From: Streptomyces alboflavus
GTDB taxonomy: Bacteria; Actinomycetota; Actinomycetes; Streptomycetales; Streptomycetaceae
DNA length: 64,000 bases
Assembly: GCF_000716675.1 (NCBI RefSeq)
Contig: NZ_JNXT01000046.1
Span: forward strand, 1-64,000
Direction: 5' to 3'
The position numbers were made by a program, and so were the translations under genes. The notes beneath the pieces were generated by a model. That model did no database searches. It was not told the DNA's origin and worked only from the letters and a program-made list of their open reading frames with translations. Below are positions 8,184 through 17,292 of the stretch, piece by piece (position 1 is the stretch's first letter; each line of letters begins with the position of its first letter).

Positions 8184-10151
8184 TTGCATCACGAATCCCC
8201 CCCACCCACCACGCATCGCAAGTCCCGCAGGCTGCGAAGGGCCGTACCGGCCGTCACCGCCGCAGTCGCGGCCGCCTGTCTGGGATTCACCCTGCTCGCC
8301 CCCACCGGGGAAGCGGCACCGGCCGAGCGGCCCACGGCGAAGGCCGGCCAAGGGCCGCTGCCCGCCACCTCCGTCGCCGACGTCCTGGACCCCCATGCGG
8401 GACGTAACGACAGGTCCGTGGCGCCGATATCCGAGCGTGAGCCGCACGCCGCCACCCCAACTGAAGCTCAGCGCAAACGCCTTGCCGCTTCAGTCAAGCG
8501 CGAGGCAAAGGCGGCTGCGGACTGTGACGTCAACGACTTCATTTCGAAGACCGGTGACGAACTGGTCAAGCAGATCAAGTCGGTGGACAAGAACTGCATC
8601 AACTCGTTTTTCTCCCAAGTCGGCTCGAACGCCCAGGCTCTGTTCAAACAGGACCAGATGGTCACCGCGATGAACGCCTTGCGTGACCTCTCCGCCGACT
8701 ACCCGGGCGACAACAGCACGTCGGCACTGCAGGTCGTCCTCTACCTGCGCGCCGGGTACTACGTGCAGTTCAACCACCCGGAGGACGTGGGCGAGTACGG
8801 GCCGGAGCTCAAGAGCGCCAGTCAGGCCGCGCAGGACGCGTGGTGGGCCTCGTCGCACGTCTTCGATGTCAGCGACGAGAACGGTGAGACCCTCAACGAG
8901 GCTGTCATCCTGATCGACAGCTCCAGCGAGAACGGCCGCTACCTGAACATCGTCAAGAAGCTGCTGACGTCGTACGACTCCTCGTACAACGAGTTCTACT
9001 GGATGCTGAGCTCGGTCAACAACGTCTTCAACGTAATGTTCCTCGGCCACGGCCAGGACGACTTCCTCGCCGCGGTGAAAGACGACCCGAGCGTCCTCAA
9101 CAACATGCATGATTTCGCCGTCAAGCACGACGACGTGCTCGGGACCGAGAACGGCAACCTGGTGGCCAACGCGGGCCGGGAGACGGGTCGTTTCCTGCAG
9201 TACGACGAGCTGAAGTCCACCGTCAGCCCAATGGCCAAGGATCTCCTCGGACGCAGCGAGATCACCGGCCGCACCGCTCCGCTCTGGGTCAGCGTGGCCG
9301 AAATGACGGACGCGTACGACAAGGAGAACTGCACCGACTACGGCACCTGCGACCTCAAGGATCAGATTCGGGACGCCGTACAGACGGACAAGCACACCTG
9401 CAGCGACAGCCTGAAGATCGTCGCCCAGGAGCTCAGCGACGAGCAGCAGCAGGAGGCGTGCACCAGCCTCTCCGGGCAGGACGCGTTCTTCCACGGCGTG
9501 GTCAAGGACAACGGGCCGGTCAAGGACGATCACAACACCAGCCTGGAACTGAACATCTTCAATTCCGACCTTGACTACCGGACCTACGCCGGTGCCCTCT
9601 TCGGTATCGAGACGGACAACGGAGGCATGTACCTGGAGGGCGACCCGTCGAAGGAGGGCAACCAGGCTCGCTTCATCGCGTACGAGCAGGGCGGGGAGAT
9701 CTGGAACCTCAACCACGAGTACACCCACTACCTCGACGGCCGCTACAACATGTACGGCGACTTCCAGGCCGGACAGACCACCCCCACCGTGATGTGGATC
9801 GAGGGCATCGCCGAGGTCATCGCGTACTCGTACCGCGATATCACCAACGAGGACGCGATCGCCGAGGCCGGCAAGAAGACGTACAGGCTCAGCACGCTCT
9901 TCGACACCACCTACGAGAACTCCGACACCACCCGCACCTACGACTGGGGCTACCTCGCGGTGCGCTACCTGCTCCAGTCGCACCCGGACGACGTCGCCAC
10001 GCTGCTCGGGCACTACCGCGCGGGCGACTGGGACGCGGCCCGCACCCTGCTCACCGAGACCATCGGCACGCGCTACGACGCCGACTTCGACGCCTGGCTG
10101 GACAAGTGCTCCGCCGGCTACTGCGGCGAGCTGCCGAACGCGGCGCGCTGA
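8184..10151 (+). CDS. Secreted M9-family collagenase-like metalloprotease
   Basis: The start is a TTG at 8184, chosen because GGAGGA ends 6 nt before it and a twin-basic signal peptide follows at once (KSRRLRRAVPAVTAAVAAACLGF, cleavage near GEAAPA). The mature protein of about 610 aa carries the zinc site HEYTHYLDGRY at residue 511, with the third ligand Glu in EGIAEVIAY about 33 residues later, as in M9 (Vibrio/Clostridium-type) collagenases. The region before it is the helical activator domain of that family. No C-terminal PKD or collagen-binding domain is present, so it is a minimal form. A strong terminator follows at 10207. A paralogue with the same neighbourhood lies at 28461-30821. Substrate specificity cannot be read from sequence. 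Confidence 0.88.
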   Translation: MHHESPPPTTHRKSRRLRRAVPAVTAAVAAACLGFTLLAPTGEAAPAERPTAKAGQGPLPATSVADVLDPHAGRNDRSVAPISEREPHAATPTEAQRKRLAASVKREAKAAADCDVNDFISKTGDELVKQIKSVDKNCINSFFSQVGSNAQALFKQDQMVTAMNALRDLSADYPGDNSTSALQVVLYLRAGYYVQFNHPEDVGEYGPELKSASQAAQDAWWASSHVFDVSDENGETLNEAVILIDSSSENGRYLNIVKKLLTSYDSSYNEFYWMLSSVNNVFNVMFLGHGQDDFLAAVKDDPSVLNNMHDFAVKHDDVLGTENGNLVANAGRETGRFLQYDELKSTVSPMAKDLLGRSEITGRTAPLWVSVAEMTDAYDKENCTDYGTCDLKDQIRDAVQTDKHTCSDSLKIVAQELSDEQQQEACTSLSGQDAFFHGVVKDNGPVKDDHNTSLELNIFNSDLDYRTYAGALFGIETDNGGMYLEGDPSKEGNQARFIAYEQGGEIWNLNHEYTHYLDGRYNMYGDFQAGQTTPTVMWIEGIAEVIAYSYRDITNEDAIAEAGKKTYRLSTLFDTTYENSDTTRTYDWGYLAVRYLLQSHPDDVATLLGHYRAGDWDAARTLLTETIGTRYDADFDAWLDKCSAGYCGELPNAAR

Positions 10152-10206
10152 CACGCATGCGCCGTTGAACCAAGGCTCCAACTGGCGGTAACGGAAACGC
10201 GCACGG

Positions 10207-10236
10207 GATCCCGCGTCCAGGTCTGGACGCGGGATC
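10207..10236 (+). terminator. Hairpin terminator after M9 protease gene
   Basis: A perfect 13-bp stem, GATCCCGCGTCCA (10207-10219) and TGGACGCGGGATC (10224-10236), with a 4-nt loop, 56 nt after the stop codon. No clear T tract, as is common in Streptomyces. Confidence 0.8.
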
Positions 10237-10713
10237 TCCCGCTCTCCTCGGCCGCAGGTATCCGACCCCAAGTTCCGCGCTCCTCCCCCGTCCGGAAAGG
10301 GCGGCCGTGTGGGTTATCGAGGGCGGAGACGTACGATTTCCTTACGCCTCACTCCTGCTCCGATGCGGCGCTCATTGCCCGGCGATAGGCGCCAGCGAAC
10401 CAGACAAGAAACCCCGTTGCTCAACTCGCCTGCTTTCTTTGGACTTTTACCTCGGCCTGCTTGTACTTCCAGCCCGCAACCGTCCATCGCCTGGACGCAA
10501 TTGCAGGGTCGGCCCTTAAATGGATTCGGCACTTCGTAGCGCCGACAGCGGAGTTGCGTATCACTGCGACGAGGCGTGCCGATGCGACGAACGCCTCACA
10601 GATATCGTCCCCCCGTTTCCAACAGGTAGATGCGGCCGAGAGACCTTTACGTCTCATCGCATCCCTTACCAACGTCAGAGAATTCGACGCTCTCTCGAGC
10701 CAAGGAGATTCAT
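10237..10713. other. Intergenic region upstream of CDF gene
   Basis: About 475 bp, less GC-rich than the flanking genes, with no supported coding frame. It presumably holds the promoter of the zinc transporter / snapalysin pair. No recognised metal-regulator box was seen. Confidence 0.4.
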
Positions 10714-11715
10714 GTGAGCCCAGGGCGGCACCAGCATGCGCACAGCCACGAGAGACAGGGGCACGGGAGCGCCGGGCACAGCCACGAGATATCTGCTGAC
10801 GTGGACCGGCGTTGGCTCTTTCTCGCACTCCTGCTGCTCGGTGTCTTCACCGCGCTGGAGATCGGTATCGCCTTCGCCGCCGGCTCGCTCGCCCTGCTCT
10901 CAGACGCCGTGCACATGGTGACGGACGTCTTCTCGATCGTCCTCGCCCTGGTCGCGATGCGCCTGGCGGCACGACCCGCGCGCGGTGCCTTCACCTTCGG
11001 GTTCAAGCGCGCCGAGATACTGTCCGCTCTGCTCAACGGAATCACCCTCCTCCTCGCCGCCGTTTGGCTCGGCTATCACGCCGTGGAGCACCTCGTCGCC
11101 CCGCCGGAGGTCACCGGCCGGCTCGTCCTCGCCACCGCGCTTGTCGGCGTCTTCGTGAACCTGGCCGCCACGTGGTGTCTCTCCCGGGCGAACCGCTCCT
11201 CGCTGAACGTCGAGGGTGCCTACCAGCACATCCTCAACGACCTGTTCGCCTTCGTCGGAACCGTCGTCGCGGGCCTGGTCATGATGGCCACCGGCTTCGA
11301 CCGTGCCGATGCCATCGCCACTCTCTTCGTCACCGCCCTCATGGTCAGGGCGAGCTACGGTCTGCTCCGCGACTCGGGCCGCGTCCTGATGGAGGCCGCA
11401 CCCGCCGATCTGGACCCGGAGGACATCACCGGCCGACTCGCCCGCGCCGACGGGGTGTCGGCGATCCAGGACCTGCATATCTGGACCATCACCTCCGGCC
11501 GGCGCGCGCTCTCCGCGCACGTGCTGGTGGAGCCCGATGGCGACTGTCACGACGTGCTCCGTCGCCTCGACCGGCTGCTCGCCGAGGAGTACCAGATCAC
11601 GCACACGACCCTCCAGGTCACATGTGTCCACGACGCGACGAGGGAAGTAGAGGGCGAACCCGTCGCGCAGTCACACATCACGCACGCCAACATGCCGACG
11701 TACACACCCCGATGA
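10714..11715 (+). CDS. Cation diffusion facilitator (zinc-type) efflux transporter
   Basis: The GTG at 10714 has AAGGAG 8 nt upstream; 333 aa. The N terminus is His-rich (GRHQHAHSHERQGHG), then six membrane helices follow. The metal site residues of CDF proteins are visible: LLSDAVHMVTD in helix 2 (H-x3-D) and a second His/Asp pair in NVEGAYQHILNDL (helix 5). The C-terminal cytoplasmic domain (IQDLHIWTITSGRRALSAHVLVE) is the usual ferredoxin-like dimerisation domain. The H..D pairs favour zinc export. Its stop is only 17 nt before the next start, so it is probably co-transcribed with a zinc metalloprotease gene. Confidence 0.9.
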   Translation: MSPGRHQHAHSHERQGHGSAGHSHEISADVDRRWLFLALLLLGVFTALEIGIAFAAGSLALLSDAVHMVTDVFSIVLALVAMRLAARPARGAFTFGFKRAEILSALLNGITLLLAAVWLGYHAVEHLVAPPEVTGRLVLATALVGVFVNLAATWCLSRANRSSLNVEGAYQHILNDLFAFVGTVVAGLVMMATGFDRADAIATLFVTALMVRASYGLLRDSGRVLMEAAPADLDPEDITGRLARADGVSAIQDLHIWTITSGRRALSAHVLVEPDGDCHDVLRRLDRLLAEEYQITHTTLQVTCVHDATREVEGEPVAQSHITHANMPTYTPR

Positions 11716-11732
11716 TTGAAGGGAACACATCC

Positions 11733-12308
11733 GTGATCTTGCGACAGGCAACCATAGGCACCCTCGTCGGCGCGACCACGCTGGCACTTTCGATGGCCCT
11801 TGCTCCGGTCGCGTCCGCTGCCCCGGCCACACCCTCCGATCAGGACGAGCGCCAGGTCGTGCTCCATTACGACGACAGCAAGGCCGGGGAATTCAAGGGC
11901 ACGATGGCCGCCGCTGCCGCGGCGTGGAACTCCAGCGTGCACAACGTCAAGGTCAAGAAGGCATCGCCCGGAGAGCACGCCGAGATCACCGTGCTCGCGT
12001 ACGACGGATGGGCGCAGGCCGAGCTCGGGCCGGTGAAGCCGGGCGGGTCAGTGAAGCTGTGGATAGGCCGCGACACCGTGAACCAAGGCCATGACCAGCT
12101 CCGTGTCACAGCCCACGAACTCGGACACAGCCTCGGGCTGCGGGACAACTCACCGGGGCCGTGCTCATCGCTGATGGCCGGTGGCGGGGCGGGCGTGGAC
12201 TGCAAGAACCCCTACCCCGACAGCGCGGAGCGGGCCGAGACCGAGTGGAACTATGCCTCCGGTGTCACGACACCGACCGACGGCCGGGTCCTCGTCGACG
12301 CACCGTAG
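11733..12308 (+). CDS. Snapalysin-like (M7) secreted zinc metalloprotease
   Basis: A GTG at 11733 with GAAGGGA 9 nt upstream gives 191 aa; an ATG at 11712 is in frame but overlaps the CDF stop and lacks a ribosome site. A signal peptide covers about the first 30 residues (ending ASAAPA). The catalytic motif HELGHSLGLRDN at residue 128 is the H-E-x2-H-x2-G-x2-D metzincin variant of snapalysin, in which Asp is the third zinc ligand. Two Cys residues (PCSSLMAGG and VDCKNPYP) fit the family disulfide. Length matches mature snapalysin plus signal without a long propeptide. Coupling with a CDF zinc exporter is unusual; the classical LysR-type regulator of snpA is absent. Confidence 0.88.
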   Translation: MILRQATIGTLVGATTLALSMALAPVASAAPATPSDQDERQVVLHYDDSKAGEFKGTMAAAAAAWNSSVHNVKVKKASPGEHAEITVLAYDGWAQAELGPVKPGGSVKLWIGRDTVNQGHDQLRVTAHELGHSLGLRDNSPGPCSSLMAGGGAGVDCKNPYPDSAERAETEWNYASGVTTPTDGRVLVDAP

Positions 12309-12369
12309 CCACTCATGTGGTGGTGCTTCCCAGGAGCCGCGGAGTTCCCCCAACGGAACCGAGAGGACC

Positions 12370-14091
12370 ATGCATGACCTGGAAAGAAACGGTGCGCAAA
12401 CCCGGTCACCGCCCTGCCCTGCCGACGATCGGCAGGATGCCATGACGCAGCAGGCAGAGGATCAGGACGCGAAGCCCGCAACCGCTATCGCGCCGCCCGA
12501 ACAACTGGTGGTCGGCTCGGACACCCTCACCGTCGAGGATGTCGCGCGGCATGCGCGCGACGGCCACGAGGCACGAGCGACGCTGGACGCAGCGGCGGTG
12601 GCACGCATGGATGATGCCGTCGCGCTCAAGCATCGGCTCATCGCCACTCGCCAACCCATATACGGCGTCACAACCGGCTTCGGTGACAGCTGCATCCGGC
12701 AGATCAGCCCGGACAAGGCAGCGCGGTTGCAGCGGAACCTGGTGACCTACCACCTGAATGGATCGGGTCCGCCCGCAGCGCCGGACGTGGTGCGGGCGAC
12801 CATGCTCATACGCGCCAACTGCCTGGCGCGCGGGTATTCCAGCGTGCGGCCCGCTGTGGTCGAGTTGTTGTTGAGCTGCCTGAACGCAGACATCCTTCCG
12901 GTCATCCCGGAGCGAGGTTCGGTGGGGGCCAGCGGCGATCTCGTCCCGCTGTGCTACGTGGCCAACATGCTCACGGGGGACGGACAGGTCCACTTCCGGG
13001 GAGAGCTGTGCCCGGCGAGCCGCGCGCTGGCCGACGTCGGCCTGGAACCGGTGGCACTGGAGGCCAAGGAAGCCCTCGCCCTCATCAACGGCACCTCGTT
13101 CATGTCCGGGTTCGCCGCGCTCGCCATCGAGGCTTCCCGCGAGCTGGCAGCGGTCGCCGACATCTGCACCGCCCTCGCCGCCGAAGCGCTGCTCGGCAAC
13201 CGCGGCCACTTCGACCCGGTGATCCACGAGCAGAAGCCGCATCCAGGACAGGTCCGCAGTGCGGCTCGGATCCGATTCCTCCTGGCAGGTTCGCAGCTGT
13301 CCCAGGACCATCCACAGGTGCTGCAGGCGAATCCCGAGATCGGTGACCGGGGCTACCTCCACCTCACCCATGCGATCCAGGACCGGTACTCACTACGCTG
13401 CGCTCCGCATGTCACCGGGGTGTTGCTCGACACCTTGGAGTGGGTCACCGACTGGCTCAACACCGAGATCAACTCCACGAACGACAACCCGCTGTTCGAC
13501 GTGGACAGCCAGAACGTCTACTCCGGCGGCAACTTCTACGGCGGGCACGTAGGACAGGCGATGGACGCGCTCAAGGTCGCGGTGGCCAGCATCGGTGATC
13601 TACTCGACCGGCAGCTCGCCCTCGTCGTCGACGAGAAGTTCAACCACGGCCTCACGCCCAATCTCGTCGACCGTCACGCTGACGACGACCAGGAGATGGG
13701 TCTCCACCACGGCTTCAAGGGAATGCAGATCGCGTGCTCCGCGCTGACTGCCGAAGCACTCAAACTGGGGACGCCGGCGACGGCGTTCTCGCGTTCCACC
13801 GAAGCACACAATCAGGACAAGGTCAGCATGGGCACCATCGCCGCCCGCGACGCGCGCGACGTGGTGGACCTGGTGCGGCACATCGCGGCGATCCATCTCT
13901 CCGCGCTGTGCCAGGCCGCAGACCTGCGTGGCGCCGACCGACTCGGCCGAGGCACCGCGGCGGCCTATCGCCTCGTGCGCAAACATGTGGCGTTCGCGGA
14001 CTCCGACCGGCGGATGGACTCCGACATAGCGGTGCTCACGGAGTTGATCCGATCCGGCGAGCTGCGCCGCTCGTGCCTCGAGGAGGCCTGA
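12370..14091 (+). CDS. MIO-dependent aromatic amino acid ammonia-lyase (HAL/PAL/TAL superfamily)
   Basis: ATG at 12370 with GAGAGGA just upstream gives 573 aa; an internal ATG at 12442 is possible and gives a length nearer the usual 510-550. The MIO prosthetic group would form from Ala187-Ser188-Gly189 in GSVGASGDLVPL. Other family motifs are YGVTTGFG (catalytic Tyr), NSTNDNPLF and the GNFYGGHVGQAMD loop. At the substrate-selectivity pair (QRNLVTYHLNGSG) it has Tyr-His; HALs usually have Ser-His and bacterial TALs His-Leu, so the substrate (Tyr, Phe or His; lyase or aminomutase) is open. No other hut gene is nearby. The stop is 1 nt before the Rieske oxygenase start, and a CoA ligase follows, which suggests an arylacrylate or beta-aryl pathway. 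Confidence 0.85.
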   Translation: MHDLERNGAQTRSPPCPADDRQDAMTQQAEDQDAKPATAIAPPEQLVVGSDTLTVEDVARHARDGHEARATLDAAAVARMDDAVALKHRLIATRQPIYGVTTGFGDSCIRQISPDKAARLQRNLVTYHLNGSGPPAAPDVVRATMLIRANCLARGYSSVRPAVVELLLSCLNADILPVIPERGSVGASGDLVPLCYVANMLTGDGQVHFRGELCPASRALADVGLEPVALEAKEALALINGTSFMSGFAALAIEASRELAAVADICTALAAEALLGNRGHFDPVIHEQKPHPGQVRSAARIRFLLAGSQLSQDHPQVLQANPEIGDRGYLHLTHAIQDRYSLRCAPHVTGVLLDTLEWVTDWLNTEINSTNDNPLFDVDSQNVYSGGNFYGGHVGQAMDALKVAVASIGDLLDRQLALVVDEKFNHGLTPNLVDRHADDDQEMGLHHGFKGMQIACSALTAEALKLGTPATAFSRSTEAHNQDKVSMGTIAARDARDVVDLVRHIAAIHLSALCQAADLRGADRLGRGTAAAYRLVRKHVAFADSDRRMDSDIAVLTELIRSGELRRSCLEEA

Positions 14092-14092
14092 C

Positions 14093-14368
14093 GTGCTCTC
14101 GGCCGAGCGAAACGAAACCCTCACCCGCTTCGAAGCAGGCACGCCGATGGGAGAGCTGCTCCGCCGGTACTGGTGGCCCGTGGCGATATCGGCGAACCTG
14201 CCCGGTCGCGACCGGCGCCGGGTCCGTCTCCTCGGCGAGGATCTGGTCCTCTACCGGCTGGCCGACACTAGCGTGCACCTGTTGGAGGACCGCTGTCCGC
14301 ATCGGGGCACCGCGTTGTCCTACGGAATCGTGGAGGACATCGGGGTGCGCTGCGCCTACCACGGCTGG
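14093..14368 (+). pseudogene. Rieske oxygenase alpha subunit, 5' part (split by IS21 element)
   Basis: The GTG at 14093 has AGGAGG 6 nt upstream and follows the lyase stop by 1 nt. The 92 codons encode the start of a Rieske [2Fe-2S] domain: RYWWPVAIS, then EDRCPHRGTALSYG (C-x-H) and CAYHGW (C-x2-H), complete up to the last cluster ligand. Reading then enters the IS. Removing the IS and one GCTGG copy joins HGW directly to LFDGTGACLEQP at 17347 in the same frame. The restored protein would have 427 aa, normal for phthalate-dioxygenase-like alpha subunits. Confidence 0.92.
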
Positions 14369-14417
14369 TGTCGGCGTACACCTGAACGTGCCCAGTCACG
14401 TACGGATGAACGTGCCC
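14369..14417 (+). repeat. Left terminal inverted repeat of IS21 element
   Basis: 49 bp matching the reverse complement of 17293-17341 at 42 positions. It contains two copies of GAACGTGCCC, the multiple internal end repeats typical of IS21 ends. The left target-site copy GCTGG directly precedes it. Confidence 0.9.
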
Positions 14418-14492
14418 ATTTCCTGACGTACCGAGGATTGATCGTGGGCAGTCTGCTGCCGGCCTGTGAAGGGTGGCGGAGGGCGGCTGACC

Positions 14493-15914
14493 GTGGTCTT
14501 GCACCCACAACGATGGATGGAGCTTCGACGCTTCCGAGGGCTGTTCGAGTCCGGGGCGATGAGCCTGTCGGAGATCGCGAAGGAGACCGGGCTCAACCGC
14601 CGCACGGTCCGCAAGTACCTGTCCTCTGAAGGCCCCGTTGCTCCGCCTCGACGGGCTGCGCCCGGACATGGCCGCCGGCGGAAGGTGGATGAGGTCGCGC
14701 CCCTGATCGACGCAATGCTGCGGTCGGAGATTCTGATCAAAGGAGCCGTGGTCCACGAGCGGTTGGTGGCCGAGTACGGCTTCACCGGCACCTACCAGCG
14801 GGTCAAGCTCTACATGCAGGAGGCCCGGCCTCGGATCGCGGAGGAACTGGGCATCAGCCCGGGCGAGCTGGCCGGCCTGCACCGCAGATTCGAGGTAGTG
14901 CCCGGGGCACAGGCCCAGGTCGACTGGGGCGACGAAGGGCAGATCCTCTCCCACGTCGGCATCCCGAAGGTCTACTCGTTCCACATGACCTTGTCCTACT
15001 CGCGAGATCCGTTCTGCTGCTTCACCACCAGCCAGGACCTGGCCACCTTCTTCGACTGCCACCGGCAGGCGTTCGCCCACTTCGGCGGGGTGCCGATGTC
15101 GATCGTCTACGACCGCACCAAGACCGTCGTCCGACGCCACGTCGCACCGGGCGAGGCCGTTCCGCTGCACCCGGAAGCGGTCGGATTCGCCGGGCACTAC
15201 GACTTCGACATCGACGTCCTGGCCGCCTACCGCCCCACCGGAAAAGGCCGGGTCGAACGTCAGGTCCTGATCGTCCGCGACCACGTCCTGGCCGGACGGT
15301 CCTTCTCCTCCATCGAGGAGCTGGACTCCGCTTTCAACGCCTGGGTTCCGTTGCGCCGGGCGAAGTCCCACGGCACCCACGGCGAAGTCATCGGGCACCG
15401 CGCGATCCGCGACCACATGGCCCTCAGGCCCCTGCCGGCGACACCCTACGTGGTCACCCAGCGGCACCTTCGCTACGTCGGCAAGGACTGCCTGGTCGCC
15501 TTCGATGCGAACCTCTACTCGGTCCCGGCCCGCAAAGTCCGCCCGCGCCAGCTGGTGGAAGTCAGAGCCACGAAGTCCCAGATCACGCTGCATTCCACCG
15601 TCCCCGATGCCAACGGCGACACCCTGCTGGCCATTCACCGCAGGGCCGTCGGCCGCGGGGCCTGCATCGTCGACGAGAAGCACTGGGACGGTCTTCCCGA
15701 CGGCCGGAACCGGCGGACCACCACCGGTGACATCCCTCCGCAACCCCGCCGTCAAGACGCCCTCGGCGAGGAAACGGCCGGCTCGCTGATGGCTCTCCTG
15801 AACCGGGCCGCGGCCGTCCGCGTCGAGGTCGGCCGCAGACCCCTGTCGGTCTATGACGAAGTGACCGGAACCCGTCCCTTCACCGCCCGCCCCACACAGG
15901 AGGAGCCCAGTTGA
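14493..15914 (+). CDS. istA: IS21 family transposase IstA
   Basis: A GTG at 14493 with GGAGGG about 9 nt upstream gives 473 aa; a GTG at 14466 and an ATG at 14517 are alternatives. The N-terminal helix-turn-helix (MSLSEIAKETGLNRRTVRKYL) binds the IS ends. The integrase-type catalytic core follows with QAQVDWGDEG (first Asp), MSIVYDRTKT (second Asp) and a Glu in GKGRVERQVLIV, matching the DDE arrangement of IstA. The C-terminal domain (HLRYVGKDCLVAFDANLYSVP) is also characteristic. The stop overlaps the TTG start of istB, so translation is coupled. No frameshift or internal stop was seen. Confidence 0.94.
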   Translation: MVLHPQRWMELRRFRGLFESGAMSLSEIAKETGLNRRTVRKYLSSEGPVAPPRRAAPGHGRRRKVDEVAPLIDAMLRSEILIKGAVVHERLVAEYGFTGTYQRVKLYMQEARPRIAEELGISPGELAGLHRRFEVVPGAQAQVDWGDEGQILSHVGIPKVYSFHMTLSYSRDPFCCFTTSQDLATFFDCHRQAFAHFGGVPMSIVYDRTKTVVRRHVAPGEAVPLHPEAVGFAGHYDFDIDVLAAYRPTGKGRVERQVLIVRDHVLAGRSFSSIEELDSAFNAWVPLRRAKSHGTHGEVIGHRAIRDHMALRPLPATPYVVTQRHLRYVGKDCLVAFDANLYSVPARKVRPRQLVEVRATKSQITLHSTVPDANGDTLLAIHRRAVGRGACIVDEKHWDGLPDGRNRRTTTGDIPPQPRRQDALGEETAGSLMALLNRAAAVRVEVGRRPLSVYDEVTGTRPFTARPTQEEPS

Positions 15915-16678
15915 GCGAGCTGGTCAGCACTCGAATCCGCACCACTGCCGCCAAGCTGGGCCTGCCCCACCTGGCCGAGAGCCTGAACCAATACGCCGGC
16001 AGGGCGGACGAGGCCAAGATGGGCTACCTCGACTTCCTCGACCTCGTCCTGGCCGAGGAACTCGCCATTCGTGACGACCGGCGCTTCCGCCAGGGCCTGC
16101 GGCTGTCCAAGCTGCCGCACCACAAAACGCTCGACGAGTACGACTTCTCCTTCCAGCCCGAACTCGATCCCCGGAAGATCAAAGACCTCGCGACCCTCGC
16201 GTTCGTCGAGGCCAAGGCCAACGCGGCCCTGCTGGGACCGCCCGGGGTCGGTAAGACCCACATCGCTGTCGCGCTCTCGGTCGCCGCCTGCCGGGCCGGC
16301 TTCTCCGTCTACTTCACGACCCTCGACGACATGGTCCGCCAGCTCAAGGCCGCCGAGGCGGCCGGACGCCTCAACAGCAAGCTCCGTACTTACCTCCGGC
16401 CCGGAGTTCTCGTTGTCGATGAGGTCGGCTACCAGCCCCTCGAACGCGCTGAGGCGAACCTGGTCTTCCAGGTGATCTCGAAGCGCTACGAGAAGGGCTC
16501 GATCATCCTGACCTCGAACAAGACCTTCAGCGAATGGGGACAGGTGTTCGGTGACGAGGTCCTGGCCACGGCTATCCTGGACCGGCTCCTGCACCACTGC
16601 GACGTCGTCTCCATCAACGGCCCCAGCTACCGACTCAAGAACCGGCTCGCAGCCATCGATCGCGAGACCGCAGCCTAG
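15911..16678 (+). CDS. istB: IS21 family helper ATPase IstB
   Basis: TTG start at 15911, overlapping the istA stop by 4 bp, with AGGAGGAGC upstream; 255 aa. It is a DnaA/DnaC-like AAA+ ATPase: Walker A GPPGVGKTH, Walker B VLVVDEVGY, sensor-1 region IILTSNKTFSEWGQ and a late Arg-containing helix. IstB assembles on target DNA and activates IstA. Full length for the family, with no visible lesion. Confidence 0.94.
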   Translation: MSELVSTRIRTTAAKLGLPHLAESLNQYAGRADEAKMGYLDFLDLVLAEELAIRDDRRFRQGLRLSKLPHHKTLDEYDFSFQPELDPRKIKDLATLAFVEAKANAALLGPPGVGKTHIAVALSVAACRAGFSVYFTTLDDMVRQLKAAEAAGRLNSKLRTYLRPGVLVVDEVGYQPLERAEANLVFQVISKRYEKGSIILTSNKTFSEWGQVFGDEVLATAILDRLLHHCDVVSINGPSYRLKNRLAAIDRETAA

Positions 16679-16758
16679 ACCCCGCTACCTCCGGATCTGG
16701 CCCTTGCTTGCACACCCCTGCCCCTCTGCTGCCGTCCGCCGGGCGGCAGGATGGGCGG

Positions 16759-17253
16759 ATGGTAATGAGCGAGACGGAACTGCTGGCCCTCCTGCGCGAA
16801 CTCGACGACCCCAACCGGCTGGAACAGCCGCAGCACTACGACCGCGCCGCGACCGGCCTCGCGTTCACCAGGCTGGTCCGCCGGCTCGAAGTGGACTTCA
16901 GAGCCCTTTGCGAGTCCGAGTGGGACACCCAGGACTCCAGTGAGTACGGGCGCATCCACGTGCCCGCGGACGCGACGATCTGCGGAACACGGATCGTGGT
17001 CTGTGTGAGCAAGTTCGGCTCCCTCGCCGAGGTATGCGCCGACAATCCGGGGGCCTTCCTCGGCACGGACGAAGCCCGTGAGGAGGGCGCGCTCGATCCC
17101 GCGGACCTCGCGACAGTGGAGCAGGCCCTGACCGAACTCGGCTACGTGAGCGTCCCCGAAGAACTACTGGAGAGCAGCTACGAGGGCCCCAGCGCGCTGG
17201 AACACTTCGCCGCGCGGCCCACGTGGTGGACGCGGTTCTTCGGCAGCATGTGA
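16759..17253 (+). CDS. Unknown passenger protein inside IS21 element
   Basis: The ATG at 16759 gives 164 aa, with a purine-rich stretch (GGCAGGATGGGCGG) upstream. It lies inside the IS, 80 bp after istB and 40 bp before the right inverted repeat, so it moves with the element. The protein is acidic, without signal peptide or membrane segment. It reads as a folded alpha/beta protein (TICGTRIVVCVSKFGSLAEV) with a hydrophobic aromatic C terminus (RPTWWTRFFGSM). No family was recognised. IS21 elements normally carry only istAB, so this is either a true passenger or chromosomal sequence captured between the ends. Codon use agrees with a real gene. Confidence 0.75.
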   Translation: MVMSETELLALLRELDDPNRLEQPQHYDRAATGLAFTRLVRRLEVDFRALCESEWDTQDSSEYGRIHVPADATICGTRIVVCVSKFGSLAEVCADNPGAFLGTDEAREEGALDPADLATVEQALTELGYVSVPEELLESSYEGPSALEHFAARPTWWTRFFGSM

Positions 17254-17292
17254 TCCGCTCACCGAGCCGAGCGAACAGCCCGTCATCTCGCT

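Noticed and set aside
8490..10271. Long minus-strand frame opposite the first M9 protease
   Set aside because: Its composition is the Val/Gly-rich mirror of the protease codons, with no motif; the plus frame has a signal peptide and zinc site.
12370..14091. Histidine ammonia-lyase hutH
   Set aside because: Superfamily membership is clear, but the selectivity residues are Tyr-His and no hut genes adjoin, so a symbol was not assigned.
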